64,000 bases of DNA from SAR324 cluster bacterium (GTDB taxonomy: Bacteria; SAR324; XYD2-FULL-50-16), in the NCBI GenBank assembly GCA_028282885.1, contig JANQGX010000004.1:22837-86836 (forward strand), read 5' to 3'. The notes beneath the pieces are model-generated. The model saw only the letters and a list, made by a program, of their open reading frames with translations, was not told the DNA's origin and did not search any database. Shown in pieces: positions 1-8,929 of the stretch (position 1 is its first letter; the number at the start of each line of letters is the position of its first letter). A program made the translations under genes and the position numbers.

Positions 1-1
1 A

Positions 2-724
2 TACCTCCCGAAGTTTTTCAAAAGCCCTAAAGTCATTCTTGGACTTACACTGATCGTATTAGCGCTTGGATCCTGCACAACAGCGCAATTAGTGTCTGAT
101 TCGGGTTTTCCGGCACACCAGGACAGTTCGATTGAAAAAATCTGCCTGAGTCCCTTTGTGCAAAACAAAGTTCAGTTCATTCATTCCCTTCACGTATCCC
201 TTCCCGGATCAAACAGCAGCAAAGTCCTGGGCGTTACCAACATTAATCCCGAAAACGAATCCTTTGAGAGTATTATTATGTCCCTTGAAGGTCTTGTGCT
301 GTTTCATGTCGATTTCCGGGATGGAAAAAACGAGATCAAGAAAAGCGTGGATCCCTTCTCTTCAAAGGCCTTTCAGGATGGATTGATAAAGGATATTCAA
401 TTGATTTTTCTGGTGCCCGATGGTAAGTTGGCAAAAGCAGGTCGAATCGGGGATGACACCGATTCAGCGGCTTGCAGATATCGATCTGCTAACGACAATC
501 TGATCGATATCGCTGTGCTCCCAAATCAAGGTTGGAGCATAAAAAAGTACGGCGCAACCGGTAAGCTGATCAAATCAATCCAAGCTATCGAAAACAGCAG
601 ACTACACGGTGAATCGCAGTGGCAGTATCCGAATCGGGTTATTCTCAAGGGGGAGGGGCTTTTCGGATACTCATTAACCATGGATTTAATTGAGTTTAAC
701 GATCTTGAGGAATCCATACCATAA
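2..724 (+). CDS. Lipoprotein, 5'-truncated by window edge (aryl-polyene-cluster type suspected)
   Basis: The reading frame is open from base 2, so the true start lies outside the window. The first visible residues are basic and hydrophobic and end in a lipobox, L-G-S-C, with the Cys codon at bases 74-76, followed by TTAQL. This marks a lipid-anchored envelope protein. A GTG at base 92 could start a shorter product, but that would discard the signal, so I reject it. About 215 residues follow the Cys, without membrane segments and with no catalytic motif that I recognise. Aryl-polyene clusters usually carry a small lipoprotein (DUF3261 type) and a LolA-like carrier; the position fits, but I cannot confirm the family by eye. 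It ends 187 bases before the next gene on the same strand. Confidence 0.6.
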   Translation, partial: YLPKFFKSPKVILGLTLIVLALGSCTTAQLVSDSGFPAHQDSSIEKICLSPFVQNKVQFIHSLHVSLPGSNSSKVLGVTNINPENESFESIIMSLEGLVLFHVDFRDGKNEIKKSVDPFSSKAFQDGLIKDIQLIFLVPDGKLAKAGRIGDDTDSAACRYRSANDNLIDIAVLPNQGWSIKKYGATGKLIKSIQAIENSRLHGESQWQYPNRVILKGEGLFGYSLTMDLIEFNDLEESIP

Positions 725-911
725 GACCTTGAAATACAACAATTAATAAGTCCCACTTTGACGAATACCGGTGAGACGCCAGTAACAACTGCCGGCTGCC
801 CAATTTGATGTTTCGGGATTTTGGAATCTGTTATCACGGTATTTCTGAAAATCTTTGATTTGAACTAACCGATCTGTCGAGTTTCACAGAATGAACGATT
901 CAAAAACTTAA

Positions 912-2645
912 GTGCTCATGGAACAGAGTCTGCAGAATGCCATTATTTCAGGTGTCGACCGTATCGCTGCCTGGTCCGACCTTCTGGATGATATCAACGT
1001 TTTCCCCATAGCGGACGGCGATACCGGCAGAAACCTGATTGCCAGTCTTACACCCCTGAGACAACTCAACGGCAACAGGGAAGATACCATTCAGCAACTG
1101 CTGATGGCAGCCAGGGGGAACTCCGGAAACATAGCCACCCGATTTCTTTCAGGGCTGTTGACTGCAGATTCTACAGCGATCCTGGGAAAAGCATTCAAAC
1201 TGGGGAGAGATGCGGCCTGGAAGGCGGTTAACGACCCTGTTCCCGGTACCATGCTGACGGTGTTTGATGCACTGGTTGAGTTCATCGAGAATGAAACCTT
1301 CAAGAGCGATGAGGACTACATTTCCCGCATCACAAAACACCTGGAGGAAATTGTACAATCCACCCCGAATCAGCTCCCCCTGCTAAAATCGGCTGGTGTC
1401 GTTGACTCCGGTGCCTTGGGAATGTATGTCTTTCTGGAAGGTTTCTTCAACAGTCTGATCGATCAAGCTGAAAACTGTGTTCCCATCACCGCCCGTTTTA
1501 AGGGATTACTGCAAATTAAACCCACCTTCAAGGAACAACAGGAAGAGGGCTATTGCGTGGATTTTGTGGTCAGGGTGGAAGGCAATGCTGAAGACAAAAT
1601 GGCTGAACTGGCTGACCTGGGGGAAAGTACCGTTATTATTCCCCATAACGACTATCTGAAAGTCCATCTTCATACCGGTGAACCGATTGCGGTGAGAGAG
1701 AAGATTGAGCAGATCGGTACCATTGTCACCTGGGAAAATGATGATCTGACAAAGCAGATTAAATCCTTCATGCAGACCCGGAAACAGGGCAAGATTCACA
1801 TCATGACCGACGCGGCCGGTTCGCTGACACGAACTGATGCACAGAATATGGGATTCACCCTGCTGGACAGCTATATCGTCACCAGTGAGAAATCTCTTCC
1901 GGAAACCCTGTTTTCACCCGATGAAATATATCGGATGATGCGTGATCAACAGAAAATTTCCACCTCCCAGGCTTCCGATTTCGAACGCCACCAATCCTAC
2001 CAGAGTGTGCTGGAACAGTATGAAAGCATACTTTATCTCTGCGTGGGTTCCGTTTTCACCGGCAACTACCAGGTTGCCTGTAATTGGAAAAAGGAACACG
2101 ATCCGGAGAACCGGTTTATCGTTCTTGATACCACTGCCGCTTCGGGAAGACTGGCTATTATTGTGATGGCAGTAAGCCGTTTCGCTGCGAGTACGGATGA
2201 TCCCTCACAAGTGGTGGAGTTCGCAAGAAAGACCATCGAGCAGGCGGAAGAGTATGTTTTTCTGGATAAGCTTAAATATCTCGCTGCAGGAGGAAGACTG
2301 TCCAAATCCAGTGCTTTCTTTGGTGATATGTTGAGCATGAAACCGATTGTCAGCCCTTTGGCAGAAGGAGCCAAGAAAGTGGGAATTGCCCGCAATCAGC
2401 GTGCTCAATTGAAGTTTGCCTGTGAAAAACTGGAAACCGGTCTAACCGGCGACTCCAAAGCTCTGATTCTACTGGAGTATTCCGACAATTTATCCTGGGT
2501 GGATGCGGTTCCCAAAAAAGAAATCGCCAAACGTTTTCCTTCCGCTGAGATCATCCTGCAACCTCTTTCCCTGACCTCCGGTGTACACATGGGTCCCGGT
2601 ACTTGGGCATTGGCATTTCTGCCTGACGCAAAACAGGCTGAATAG
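912..2645 (+). CDS. Single-chain fatty acid kinase: DhaL/FakA-type kinase fused to DegV/FakB lipid carrier
   Basis: The protein should phosphorylate a fatty acid bound to its DegV half, giving acyl-phosphate in the cytosol. Residues 1-195 are a DhaL (DAK2) nucleotide domain: ADGDTG at 34-39 supplies metal-binding Asp residues and GNSG sits at 69-72. Residues about 205-290 match the FakA middle domain, including the Cys of GYC (C215) and the two His of VHLHTGEP (H252, H254), which are the zinc ligands in FakA. From about 294 to the end is a DegV fold, with STSQAS near 350 and a final HMGPG motif near 559, as in FakB. FakA and FakB are normally separate proteins, with several FakBs per FakA. 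GTG at 912 or ATG at 918 may start it; neither has a clear ribosome site. PlsY downstream is the natural user of acyl-phosphate. The domain call is firm; the substrate is inferred. Confidence 0.85.
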   Translation: MLMEQSLQNAIISGVDRIAAWSDLLDDINVFPIADGDTGRNLIASLTPLRQLNGNREDTIQQLLMAARGNSGNIATRFLSGLLTADSTAILGKAFKLGRDAAWKAVNDPVPGTMLTVFDALVEFIENETFKSDEDYISRITKHLEEIVQSTPNQLPLLKSAGVVDSGALGMYVFLEGFFNSLIDQAENCVPITARFKGLLQIKPTFKEQQEEGYCVDFVVRVEGNAEDKMAELADLGESTVIIPHNDYLKVHLHTGEPIAVREKIEQIGTIVTWENDDLTKQIKSFMQTRKQGKIHIMTDAAGSLTRTDAQNMGFTLLDSYIVTSEKSLPETLFSPDEIYRMMRDQQKISTSQASDFERHQSYQSVLEQYESILYLCVGSVFTGNYQVACNWKKEHDPENRFIVLDTTAASGRLAIIVMAVSRFAASTDDPSQVVEFARKTIEQAEEYVFLDKLKYLAAGGRLSKSSAFFGDMLSMKPIVSPLAEGAKKVGIARNQRAQLKFACEKLETGLTGDSKALILLEYSDNLSWVDAVPKKEIAKRFPSAEIILQPLSLTSGVHMGPGTWALAFLPDAKQAE

Positions 2646-2659
2646 GCTCTTTTCTCGAA

Positions 2660-3409
2660 ATGTTATCCCCCAAAAGACCGGTGAATCGATTTGCATACGT
2701 GATACCCGTCTATAACCATGAAGAGATGGTGGCTAAGGTTGTGGAACAGGCATTGGAAGAGGGATATCCGGTCATTATCGTTAATGATGGTTCCACCGAT
2801 CGATCAATGGAACATCTCAAAAACGTCGAAGGGCTTACGATTCTGCACCATGAAACCAACCTTGGCAAAGGTGCCGCCCTTAAAACCGGTTTTAAGGAGG
2901 CGGTCAAAATTGCAGACTGGGCCATTACCATTGACGCTGACGGACAGCACGATCCGCGGGAGACTGCTCGTTTGATTTCCGCAACTCGAGAACAGGATCG
3001 GCCCATAGTTGTGGGATTGAGAAGCAATATGGACGGCAAGGACGTTCCCTGGACAAGCCGCTTCGGACGCATGTTTTCCAATTTCTGGGTCTATGCATCC
3101 GGGGGAGCCTGGTTGAGAGACACTCAAAGCGGGTTCCGTACTTATCCCCTGCCGGAGATCAACCGTATAAAGACAAGGGGAAACCGCTATCAATACGAAG
3201 TGGAGATTCTGGCTAAAGCCGGATGGGCCGGTATTCCTGTGGTGGAAACCCCGATCAGCGTCTATTATCATCCCGGTGACAAACGGATTTCACATTTTAA
3301 ACCGTTTTTGGATTTCATGCGAAATTCGATTATATTTACGATCCTGATCGCACAGCGGATTTTGATTCCTTCATCGGTTCGCAGGAAAATAATTCAAAAT
3401 CCCGATTGA
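2660..3409 (+). CDS. Family 2 glycosyltransferase (dolichyl-phosphate mannosyltransferase-like)
   Basis: This is a 249-residue GT-A glycosyltransferase. The N-terminus reads AYVIPVYNHEE, followed by VNDGSTDRS near residue 40 and DADGQHD at 92-98, where the DAD is the metal/nucleotide-sugar motif. There is no membrane domain until a weakly hydrophobic tail near 215-235, so the enzyme is probably cytosolic or membrane-associated. It starts 14 bases after the fatty acid kinase stop, with no strong Shine-Dalgarno, which suggests co-transcription. Aryl-polyene clusters encode a glycosyltransferase, often fused to an acyltransferase; here it is free-standing and acyltransferases follow separately. 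The acceptor is unknown; a lipid or polyene head group is an inference from context. Confidence 0.85.
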   Translation: MLSPKRPVNRFAYVIPVYNHEEMVAKVVEQALEEGYPVIIVNDGSTDRSMEHLKNVEGLTILHHETNLGKGAALKTGFKEAVKIADWAITIDADGQHDPRETARLISATREQDRPIVVGLRSNMDGKDVPWTSRFGRMFSNFWVYASGGAWLRDTQSGFRTYPLPEINRIKTRGNRYQYEVEILAKAGWAGIPVVETPISVYYHPGDKRISHFKPFLDFMRNSIIFTILIAQRILIPSSVRRKIIQNPD

Positions 3410-3488
3410 TTCCCTGACCGGATCAGCTTTCGGATTCCGGTATTCGCCTGAAATCCGACAGCATCCGTCAATCAATAAAACCTTCAAC

Positions 3489-6400
3489 ATGCCGGCAAAA
3501 GAGCCTTCACCCATTGTCAACCTGCGTTTGCTAATCCTGACTGTAGTCTGCGTTTCTGCGCTCTTTCTCATCGGCCTGAATAGAATCCATATTGATTTTG
3601 ATGTCATGAGTTCATTGCCGGATAGCGATCCGGTTGTTTCCGATGCAATTTATGTATTGACCCATCATCCTTTTCAGGATCGGGTTGTTATCGATCTGAC
3701 TTCGGAAAAGGCTGAACTCGACGAACTTATCGAAACTGCCCGTTTCATCGAACAGAGATTAAAGCAAAGTCTGCTTTTTGATCGGGTTGGATTTGGTGAA
3801 ATTCAAACTCGGCTACCCGAACTCCTGGTCCATATTTCAGATCAACTGCCCTTTCTTTTCAGTCAAACTGACTTGGAGAAGCAGGTTACTCCAATGTTAT
3901 CGACCCAAGCCCTCAACTCCCGCTTGATGTCTCTGATCGATCAACTCTCAAGCTTTGATGTCATCGGTCAGGCGGATCTGATAGCCAGAGATCCCCTTAA
4001 TCTTCGCAATATCATTTTGGGGAGACTCTCAGGGCTCATGCCTGTAAAAGGGACAGAATTCAAAATGGGATATCCTATCTCCCCCGATGGCAGACATGTA
4101 TTGATCCTGGCAACACCAAAACATTCCGGCACCAATACGGAAAATTCCAGAAAAATTACAGAGACGATTGAAAACATCACCGGTGAATTGCAGAGTAAAG
4201 ATTTCACAAGTCAAACTGATCCTCGCTTAACCACGGCAGGATCTTTTCGTGCGGCTCTGGACAATGAAATGATTGTCAGAAATGACACCCGGAAGGCGAT
4301 TCTGTTCGCCACAATTGGTATTGCCCTGATGCTGATGCTTGCTTTTCCTAGACCCTATTTAGGGTTGCTTTCCCTTGTTCCCGCTTTTGTCGGAACCGTC
4401 GTATCGTTTTTCGTATGCGCCCTGGTTCACGAATCAATGTCCATTTTGGCACTCGGGTTTGGAGGAGCGGTTATTTCCATCACCGTGGATCACAGTATTG
4501 CCTATCTGTTGTTTTTGGACCGTCAACAAAAAATAGATGTTCATCAATCAGCCCATGAAATCAGGTCCATAGGAATGATTGCCGTGATGACAACTGTTGG
4601 CGCTTTTCTCGTGCTGACCTTCAGCGGATTTAAGATTCTGGCACAAATAGGACAATTCGCCGCCATGGGCATCGCCTTCTCTTTTCTGTTTATTCATACG
4701 GTTTTTCCAAAGATCGTGCCGATAATGCCACCTGCCGGTAAGATCAAAACACCACTGCTTCAGCGTCTGGTTAACATCACCGGCAAACCGGCCCGCTCTA
4801 TTCCCGCACTCCTGGCTTTGATTGTAATGATGTTCATGCTGGTTCATGTCAAGACCGATTTTAATGTCAATCTGCAGCAGATGAATACTGTCAGCAAAGA
4901 AACCCTGGCAGCAGAAGAGAAAATACAGCAGACCTGGGGTAACGTTTTCACCCGGGTATTTCTGCTGGTGGAATCTGATACTTTACCCGGTCTGCAGGAC
5001 AAATCCGACAAACTGACAACACTTCTCGAATCTTTGGAAGAAGACGAACGGTTGGAATCACCTTTCACCCCGTCTTTGCTGTTTCCGGGCAAGAACAGAG
5101 CGGAAAGGAACCTGTCAGCCTGGCGGGCATTTTGGAAAGATGATCGTATTCGACAACTCAAGCTTGACCTGATTTCCGCATCATCGGCACTGGGATTTAC
5201 AGAAGATGCCTTCAACCCTTTCTTCGAGGCACTGGATAACCGGGATTCCGCTGAAATTGTTGTACCGGATTCCTTACAGGAGATGATGGGAATCTCTCAT
5301 GATCGGGAATCAGGTCTGTGGCGACTCTTTATCTCGTTGACTCCGAGACCTGACTTCAGAAGCCGGGAACTGTTCTCCGTGACAGAAAATGACCCTGCCA
5401 TCAGAGTATTCGACGCCGGTTTGTTCTCGGATAGTTTCGGGCGGTTGCTCTCCGATACATTCCTGAAAATGCTGGGGATAATTGCCGTAGCTGTCATTGT
5501 TCTTATTTTCGTATTTCTGCTGGATTGGAAGCTGACCCTGGTTTCACTGGTTCCCATCGCATTTGCCCTGGTATGCACCCTGGGAACCCTCAACATCCTG
5601 GATCATCCCCTGGATATACCCGGATTGATGCTGGCTATTGTCGTCGCCGGAATGGGCGTTGATTACTCATTATTCATGGTCCGCTCCTACCAGAGATATG
5701 GAGATGAAGCTCACCAGTCCCACAGATTGGTTCGCACGGCTATCCTGTTGGCCGCATTATCCACCATGATTGGTTTCGGTATTCTCGTTACTGCAGATCA
5801 TTACTTGCTGCATAGCGCAGGATTGGTTTCCTTGCTCGGTATCGGCTATTCTTTACTGGGTGCTTACACCCTGCTTCCGCCTCTCCTGCGCAGGTACTGC
5901 ATCGGTTTTAAAATCGACAGCGATTTCAAACCGAGAGGAAAAACCAGAATGAAGAGGGTGCTTTATCGCTTCTCCCGGATGGAGGCCTATCACCGTATGT
6001 TTGCCAGGTTCAAAATGCTGATGGATCCCTTGTTTCAGGAGTTGGATCAGTTTCTGGACCAACCCTCACATATCATAGATATCGGGACAGGTATCGGGGT
6101 TCCGGCGGCCTGGATACTTGACAGATGGCCATCTGCCAGAATCTATGGGTTGGACCCGGATCCCGAAAGAGTCAGGGTGGCAAACCGCATACTCGGTTCG
6201 GACAACATCGTCAATCCGGGCGGGGCACCGGATATACCGAGGCCGCCGGTTGCCGCAGACACAGCCATAATGCTTGATATGCTTCATTACCTGGACAACA
6301 AAGAGCTGTTACAAACGCTTAAAACACTTTATCAATATCTGGATAATAGCGGCAGACTTATCATTCGGGTAACCCTTCCTTTGAAAGATCGGCCTCCCTG

Positions 6401-6587
6401 GTATCGCTGGATCGAATCGAGACAGATCGAAATGCGCGGTGGCAGGCACCACTACAGGCCGCTTGCCGAAATCACTCCGATCCTGAAAGAGGCGGGTTAC
6501 CACAGAATCACCAGCAAAGAATCGGGGAAAGGCAGGGAAGAAACCTGGATTACAGCCCGGAAAAAACCACTTGGACAAATGGAATGA
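3489..6587 (+). CDS. MMPL-family exporter fused to a C-terminal SAM methyltransferase
   Basis: The 1032-residue protein has two parts. Residues 1-800 are an RND-like MMPL exporter: one membrane helix at 11-30, a periplasmic loop, helices from about 270 to 400, a second helix and loop from about 440, and helices from about 660 to 800. The conserved intramembrane Asp occurs in both halves (TVDHS near 334 and GVDYS near 724), so the proton relay looks intact. Residues 820-1032 are a class I methyltransferase with motif I DIGTGIG near 864 followed by an acidic GLDPDPE strand end. MMPL exporters in aryl-polyene and flexirubin clusters move the lipid-like product to the outer membrane. In Bacteroidetes such proteins can carry acyltransferase plus methyltransferase domains; here the acyltransferase is absent and is encoded by the next gene, whose ATG overlaps this stop (ATGA). 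Confidence 0.9.
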   Translation: MPAKEPSPIVNLRLLILTVVCVSALFLIGLNRIHIDFDVMSSLPDSDPVVSDAIYVLTHHPFQDRVVIDLTSEKAELDELIETARFIEQRLKQSLLFDRVGFGEIQTRLPELLVHISDQLPFLFSQTDLEKQVTPMLSTQALNSRLMSLIDQLSSFDVIGQADLIARDPLNLRNIILGRLSGLMPVKGTEFKMGYPISPDGRHVLILATPKHSGTNTENSRKITETIENITGELQSKDFTSQTDPRLTTAGSFRAALDNEMIVRNDTRKAILFATIGIALMLMLAFPRPYLGLLSLVPAFVGTVVSFFVCALVHESMSILALGFGGAVISITVDHSIAYLLFLDRQQKIDVHQSAHEIRSIGMIAVMTTVGAFLVLTFSGFKILAQIGQFAAMGIAFSFLFIHTVFPKIVPIMPPAGKIKTPLLQRLVNITGKPARSIPALLALIVMMFMLVHVKTDFNVNLQQMNTVSKETLAAEEKIQQTWGNVFTRVFLLVESDTLPGLQDKSDKLTTLLESLEEDERLESPFTPSLLFPGKNRAERNLSAWRAFWKDDRIRQLKLDLISASSALGFTEDAFNPFFEALDNRDSAEIVVPDSLQEMMGISHDRESGLWRLFISLTPRPDFRSRELFSVTENDPAIRVFDAGLFSDSFGRLLSDTFLKMLGIIAVAVIVLIFVFLLDWKLTLVSLVPIAFALVCTLGTLNILDHPLDIPGLMLAIVVAGMGVDYSLFMVRSYQRYGDEAHQSHRLVRTAILLAALSTMIGFGILVTADHYLLHSAGLVSLLGIGYSLLGAYTLLPPLLRRYCIGFKIDSDFKPRGKTRMKRVLYRFSRMEAYHRMFARFKMLMDPLFQELDQFLDQPSHIIDIGTGIGVPAAWILDRWPSARIYGLDPDPERVRVANRILGSDNIVNPGGAPDIPRPPVAADTAIMLDMLHYLDNKELLQTLKTLYQYLDNSGRLIIRVTLPLKDRPPWYRWIESRQIEMRGGRHHYRPLAEITPILKEAGYHRITSKESGKGREETWITARKKPLGQME

Positions 6588-7459
6588 AACAACTCTTTTA
6601 TAAAATCAGTCTATTCATATCCCGTTTCCTGGGAAGCTGGTTTTTTCTGGTTATTGCCAAGTGCATTGCCCTGGGTTATTTTATCTTTTTTCCCGGCAGA
6701 GTTGGAAATTCCGTTAGATTTTACAGGGCTCTGTTTCCCGAAAGAAAACCGATCTATCACATATGGTGTGCCTGGCTACAATATCAAAGCTTTACCAGGG
6801 TGTTTATTGATCGGTTTTTATTGCTGGAGAAAGGGAAAGTCACCCACACCTCCTCAGGTTGGGAACATCTCGAAAAATGCATAAAGGACAAAACAGGGGG
6901 AATTATCCTGATGTCACACCTGGGTAACTGGGAAATAGCTGCCCACCTGCTGAAACAGAACCATCAGGAGTTAAAATTGCTGCTTTATCTTGGCGTCAAA
7001 CATAAGGAACAGATTGAAAAGATGCAGAAGGAAAGCCTGGTACAGAGCGGAACCCGAATCATTGCAGTCGATCAGGGCGGCGGTTCCCCCTTTCTGCTGC
7101 TGGAGAGTATCAAATGGATGAACGAAGGCGGACTGGTTTCTTTGACAGGCGATATTATCTGGACACGCGATCAGAAATCCGTTCCCGTGAATGTGCTGAG
7201 TCATCAGGCAAAAGTGCCTGAAACACCGCATATGCTGGCCTTGCTTTCGGGAAAACCCCTGTTTTTCCTGTTTATAACCCCGGCGGGAAAAAATCATTTT
7301 CATGTAGAAATCAGCGAACCGGTTTTTGTTAAAGCGGCCAACAGAAAAGAACGGAAAAATGCGGTGGCACAGTCCGCTCAACTATATGCTGACCGACTAA
7401 TGGAAACTGTGAGAAAACACCCGTTTCAGTGGTTTCATTTCGAATCCTTTATCGATTAA
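6584..7459 (+). CDS. LpxL/HtrB-type acyltransferase
   Basis: The 291-residue protein belongs to the lipid A lauroyl/myristoyl acyltransferase superfamily. A hydrophobic N-terminal anchor spans about 10-37, and the catalytic HX4E motif is HLGNWE, with H112 and E117. A later LTGD segment and the C-terminal HPFQWFHFE also follow the family pattern. The start ATG overlaps the exporter stop by four bases, so translation is probably coupled. In aryl-polyene clusters an LpxL-like enzyme attaches the finished polyene to a lipid or glycan; the exact acceptor cannot be read from sequence. It is shorter than most LpxL proteins (about 300-310 residues) by only a few positions and looks intact. Confidence 0.85.
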   Translation: MKQLFYKISLFISRFLGSWFFLVIAKCIALGYFIFFPGRVGNSVRFYRALFPERKPIYHIWCAWLQYQSFTRVFIDRFLLLEKGKVTHTSSGWEHLEKCIKDKTGGIILMSHLGNWEIAAHLLKQNHQELKLLLYLGVKHKEQIEKMQKESLVQSGTRIIAVDQGGGSPFLLLESIKWMNEGGLVSLTGDIIWTRDQKSVPVNVLSHQAKVPETPHMLALLSGKPLFFLFITPAGKNHFHVEISEPVFVKAANRKERKNAVAQSAQLYADRLMETVRKHPFQWFHFESFID

Positions 7460-7473
7460 GCAATTGCAGGATC

Positions 7474-8253
7474 ATGCCGACCAGACTTGTTCAAAAATTC
7501 ATCGATTTTGTTATTACAGCCCTGTTGTGGGTTTATTTTACCCTTGGTTTCCTGATCATGTTTGCTCCCTATTTCGTCTGGAAAACCATCCGGTCAGATA
7601 TGAATGAGAAAGCATACCAGCGGTTGTTTCATCTCTTTTTCAGGGGCTTCTTCTCCATCCTGGTTTTCCTTTCGCCCCGTTTGAACATCCAAATCGACCC
7701 GGCTATTCGGTCGTTACGATCCTCGGTTATCGTCAGTAATCACCTGTCCTACCTGGATCCGTTATTGATGATTGCCACTTTCGAGCAACAGAAAACCATT
7801 GTCAAAAATACGTTCTACAAAGTTCCCATTTTCGGTTGGTTGCTGAAAAAAGTCGGATATGTCCCCTCTGTCGCACAGGGAAAAAGTATGGCCCTGGTCA
7901 TAAGACATGTCGGAGGTATGAAGGAGTACCTTAAAAGCGGTGGTAACCTGTTTGTTTTCCCGGAAGGAACGCGTAGCAGGAATGGGGAATTGGCTGAATT
8001 CAGCAAAGGCGCCTTCAGTATCGCCAACCAGTGTCAGGCACCGGTTCATATTGTATATATAAAAAATACGGGAAGTATCTTCAAACCGGGCAGCTATCTT
8101 TTCAATACCGGAAGAAAAACCACAATTGAAATGGAACTCCTGGGAACTTTGCAAAGCCGGAAAGGTAACGAACTGGATTCTGCTCTGGAAATGCTGGAGG
8201 CTTCCAAAAAACTGTTGAACAACAGGCTCTTGCAGGATAAATACAAAAGTTGA
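7474..8253 (+). CDS. 1-acyl-glycerol-3-phosphate acyltransferase (PlsC family)
   Basis: From ATG 7474 the protein has 259 residues. That ATG has GCAGGA just upstream and leaves a short gap after the LpxL-like gene; an in-frame ATG at 7429 would overlap that gene by 31 bases and is less likely. Two hydrophobic stretches lie within the first 65 residues. The PlsC signature NHX4D is present (H90, D95) and the substrate motif FPEGTRS runs from F162. The family adds the second acyl chain to lysophosphatidate at the inner membrane. Sitting directly before PlsY, it could complete a glycerolipid bearing the cluster's special acyl chain. The genome probably also has housekeeping PlsC, which I cannot test. 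Confidence 0.88.
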   Translation: MPTRLVQKFIDFVITALLWVYFTLGFLIMFAPYFVWKTIRSDMNEKAYQRLFHLFFRGFFSILVFLSPRLNIQIDPAIRSLRSSVIVSNHLSYLDPLLMIATFEQQKTIVKNTFYKVPIFGWLLKKVGYVPSVAQGKSMALVIRHVGGMKEYLKSGGNLFVFPEGTRSRNGELAEFSKGAFSIANQCQAPVHIVYIKNTGSIFKPGSYLFNTGRKTTIEMELLGTLQSRKGNELDSALEMLEASKKLLNNRLLQDKYKS

Positions 8254-8338
8254 TTCAACATTACATTTCACATAAACTGGGAGAGAATTTCCCGGTTTCA
8301 TAGAATCCGATTCTTTATCGTATTCATACGATGTTCCT

Positions 8339-8929
8339 ATGATACAGACAATTACTATCTTGCTTCTCACAGCCTATCTGCTTGGATCCATTAACTTCTC
8401 CATTCTGTTGTTTGGATTACTGGGTAAATCCGATCCCAGAAACAGTCACAGTGGTAATCCAGGAGCGACAAATGTTTACCGACAGGCGGGACTTTTCTGG
8501 GCTGTGGTCGTCTTGTTATTGGATATCGGCAGATCTGTCGCTGTTGCCTTTGCCGCCATCACTTTCGGAGAAATCGATTTTGTCTCCTGGATTGGTCTCG
8601 CTTTGATTATCGGAAATCGCTTCCCCTGCTTTCACGGCTTCAAGGGGGGTAAAGGGGTTGCGAATTTTCTGGGATTCTCAGCAGTATTGTCTCTTTACAG
8701 TGCCATCCTTTCAGGTATAGGCTGGCTCGCGGTTAATTACCTGACAAAACAACCTTTTCTGGCCTCTTTTACCATGATCGGTGTGTTGACCGCGGGAACC
8801 ATCGTCACCTTACAAATGTCTCCGCTAGCCGCTTCCGGAACGATAGTAACCGCTGTGATGATCATCTGGGGCCATCGGCGCAATATCACAGAATTCAGGA
8901 GGGAACAAATAGCAAAGAGAATGCAATGA
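8339..8929 (+). CDS. plsY: Acyl-phosphate:glycerol-3-phosphate acyltransferase PlsY
   Basis: The 196-residue protein is an integral membrane enzyme with several helices. All three PlsY hallmarks are visible: SGNPGATNVYR near 37-47, the glycine-rich GFKGGKGVA loop near 101-109, and GHRRNI near 179-184 in the C-terminal part. PlsY transfers an acyl group from acyl-phosphate, not from acyl-CoA or ACP, to sn-1 of glycerol-3-phosphate. In most bacteria PlsX supplies the acyl-phosphate; here a fatty acid kinase fusion lies six genes upstream. The stop overlaps the next gene's start (ATGA). It follows PlsC by 85 bases. Confidence 0.9.
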   Translation: MIQTITILLLTAYLLGSINFSILLFGLLGKSDPRNSHSGNPGATNVYRQAGLFWAVVVLLLDIGRSVAVAFAAITFGEIDFVSWIGLALIIGNRFPCFHGFKGGKGVANFLGFSAVLSLYSAILSGIGWLAVNYLTKQPFLASFTMIGVLTAGTIVTLQMSPLAASGTIVTAVMIIWGHRRNITEFRREQIAKRMQ

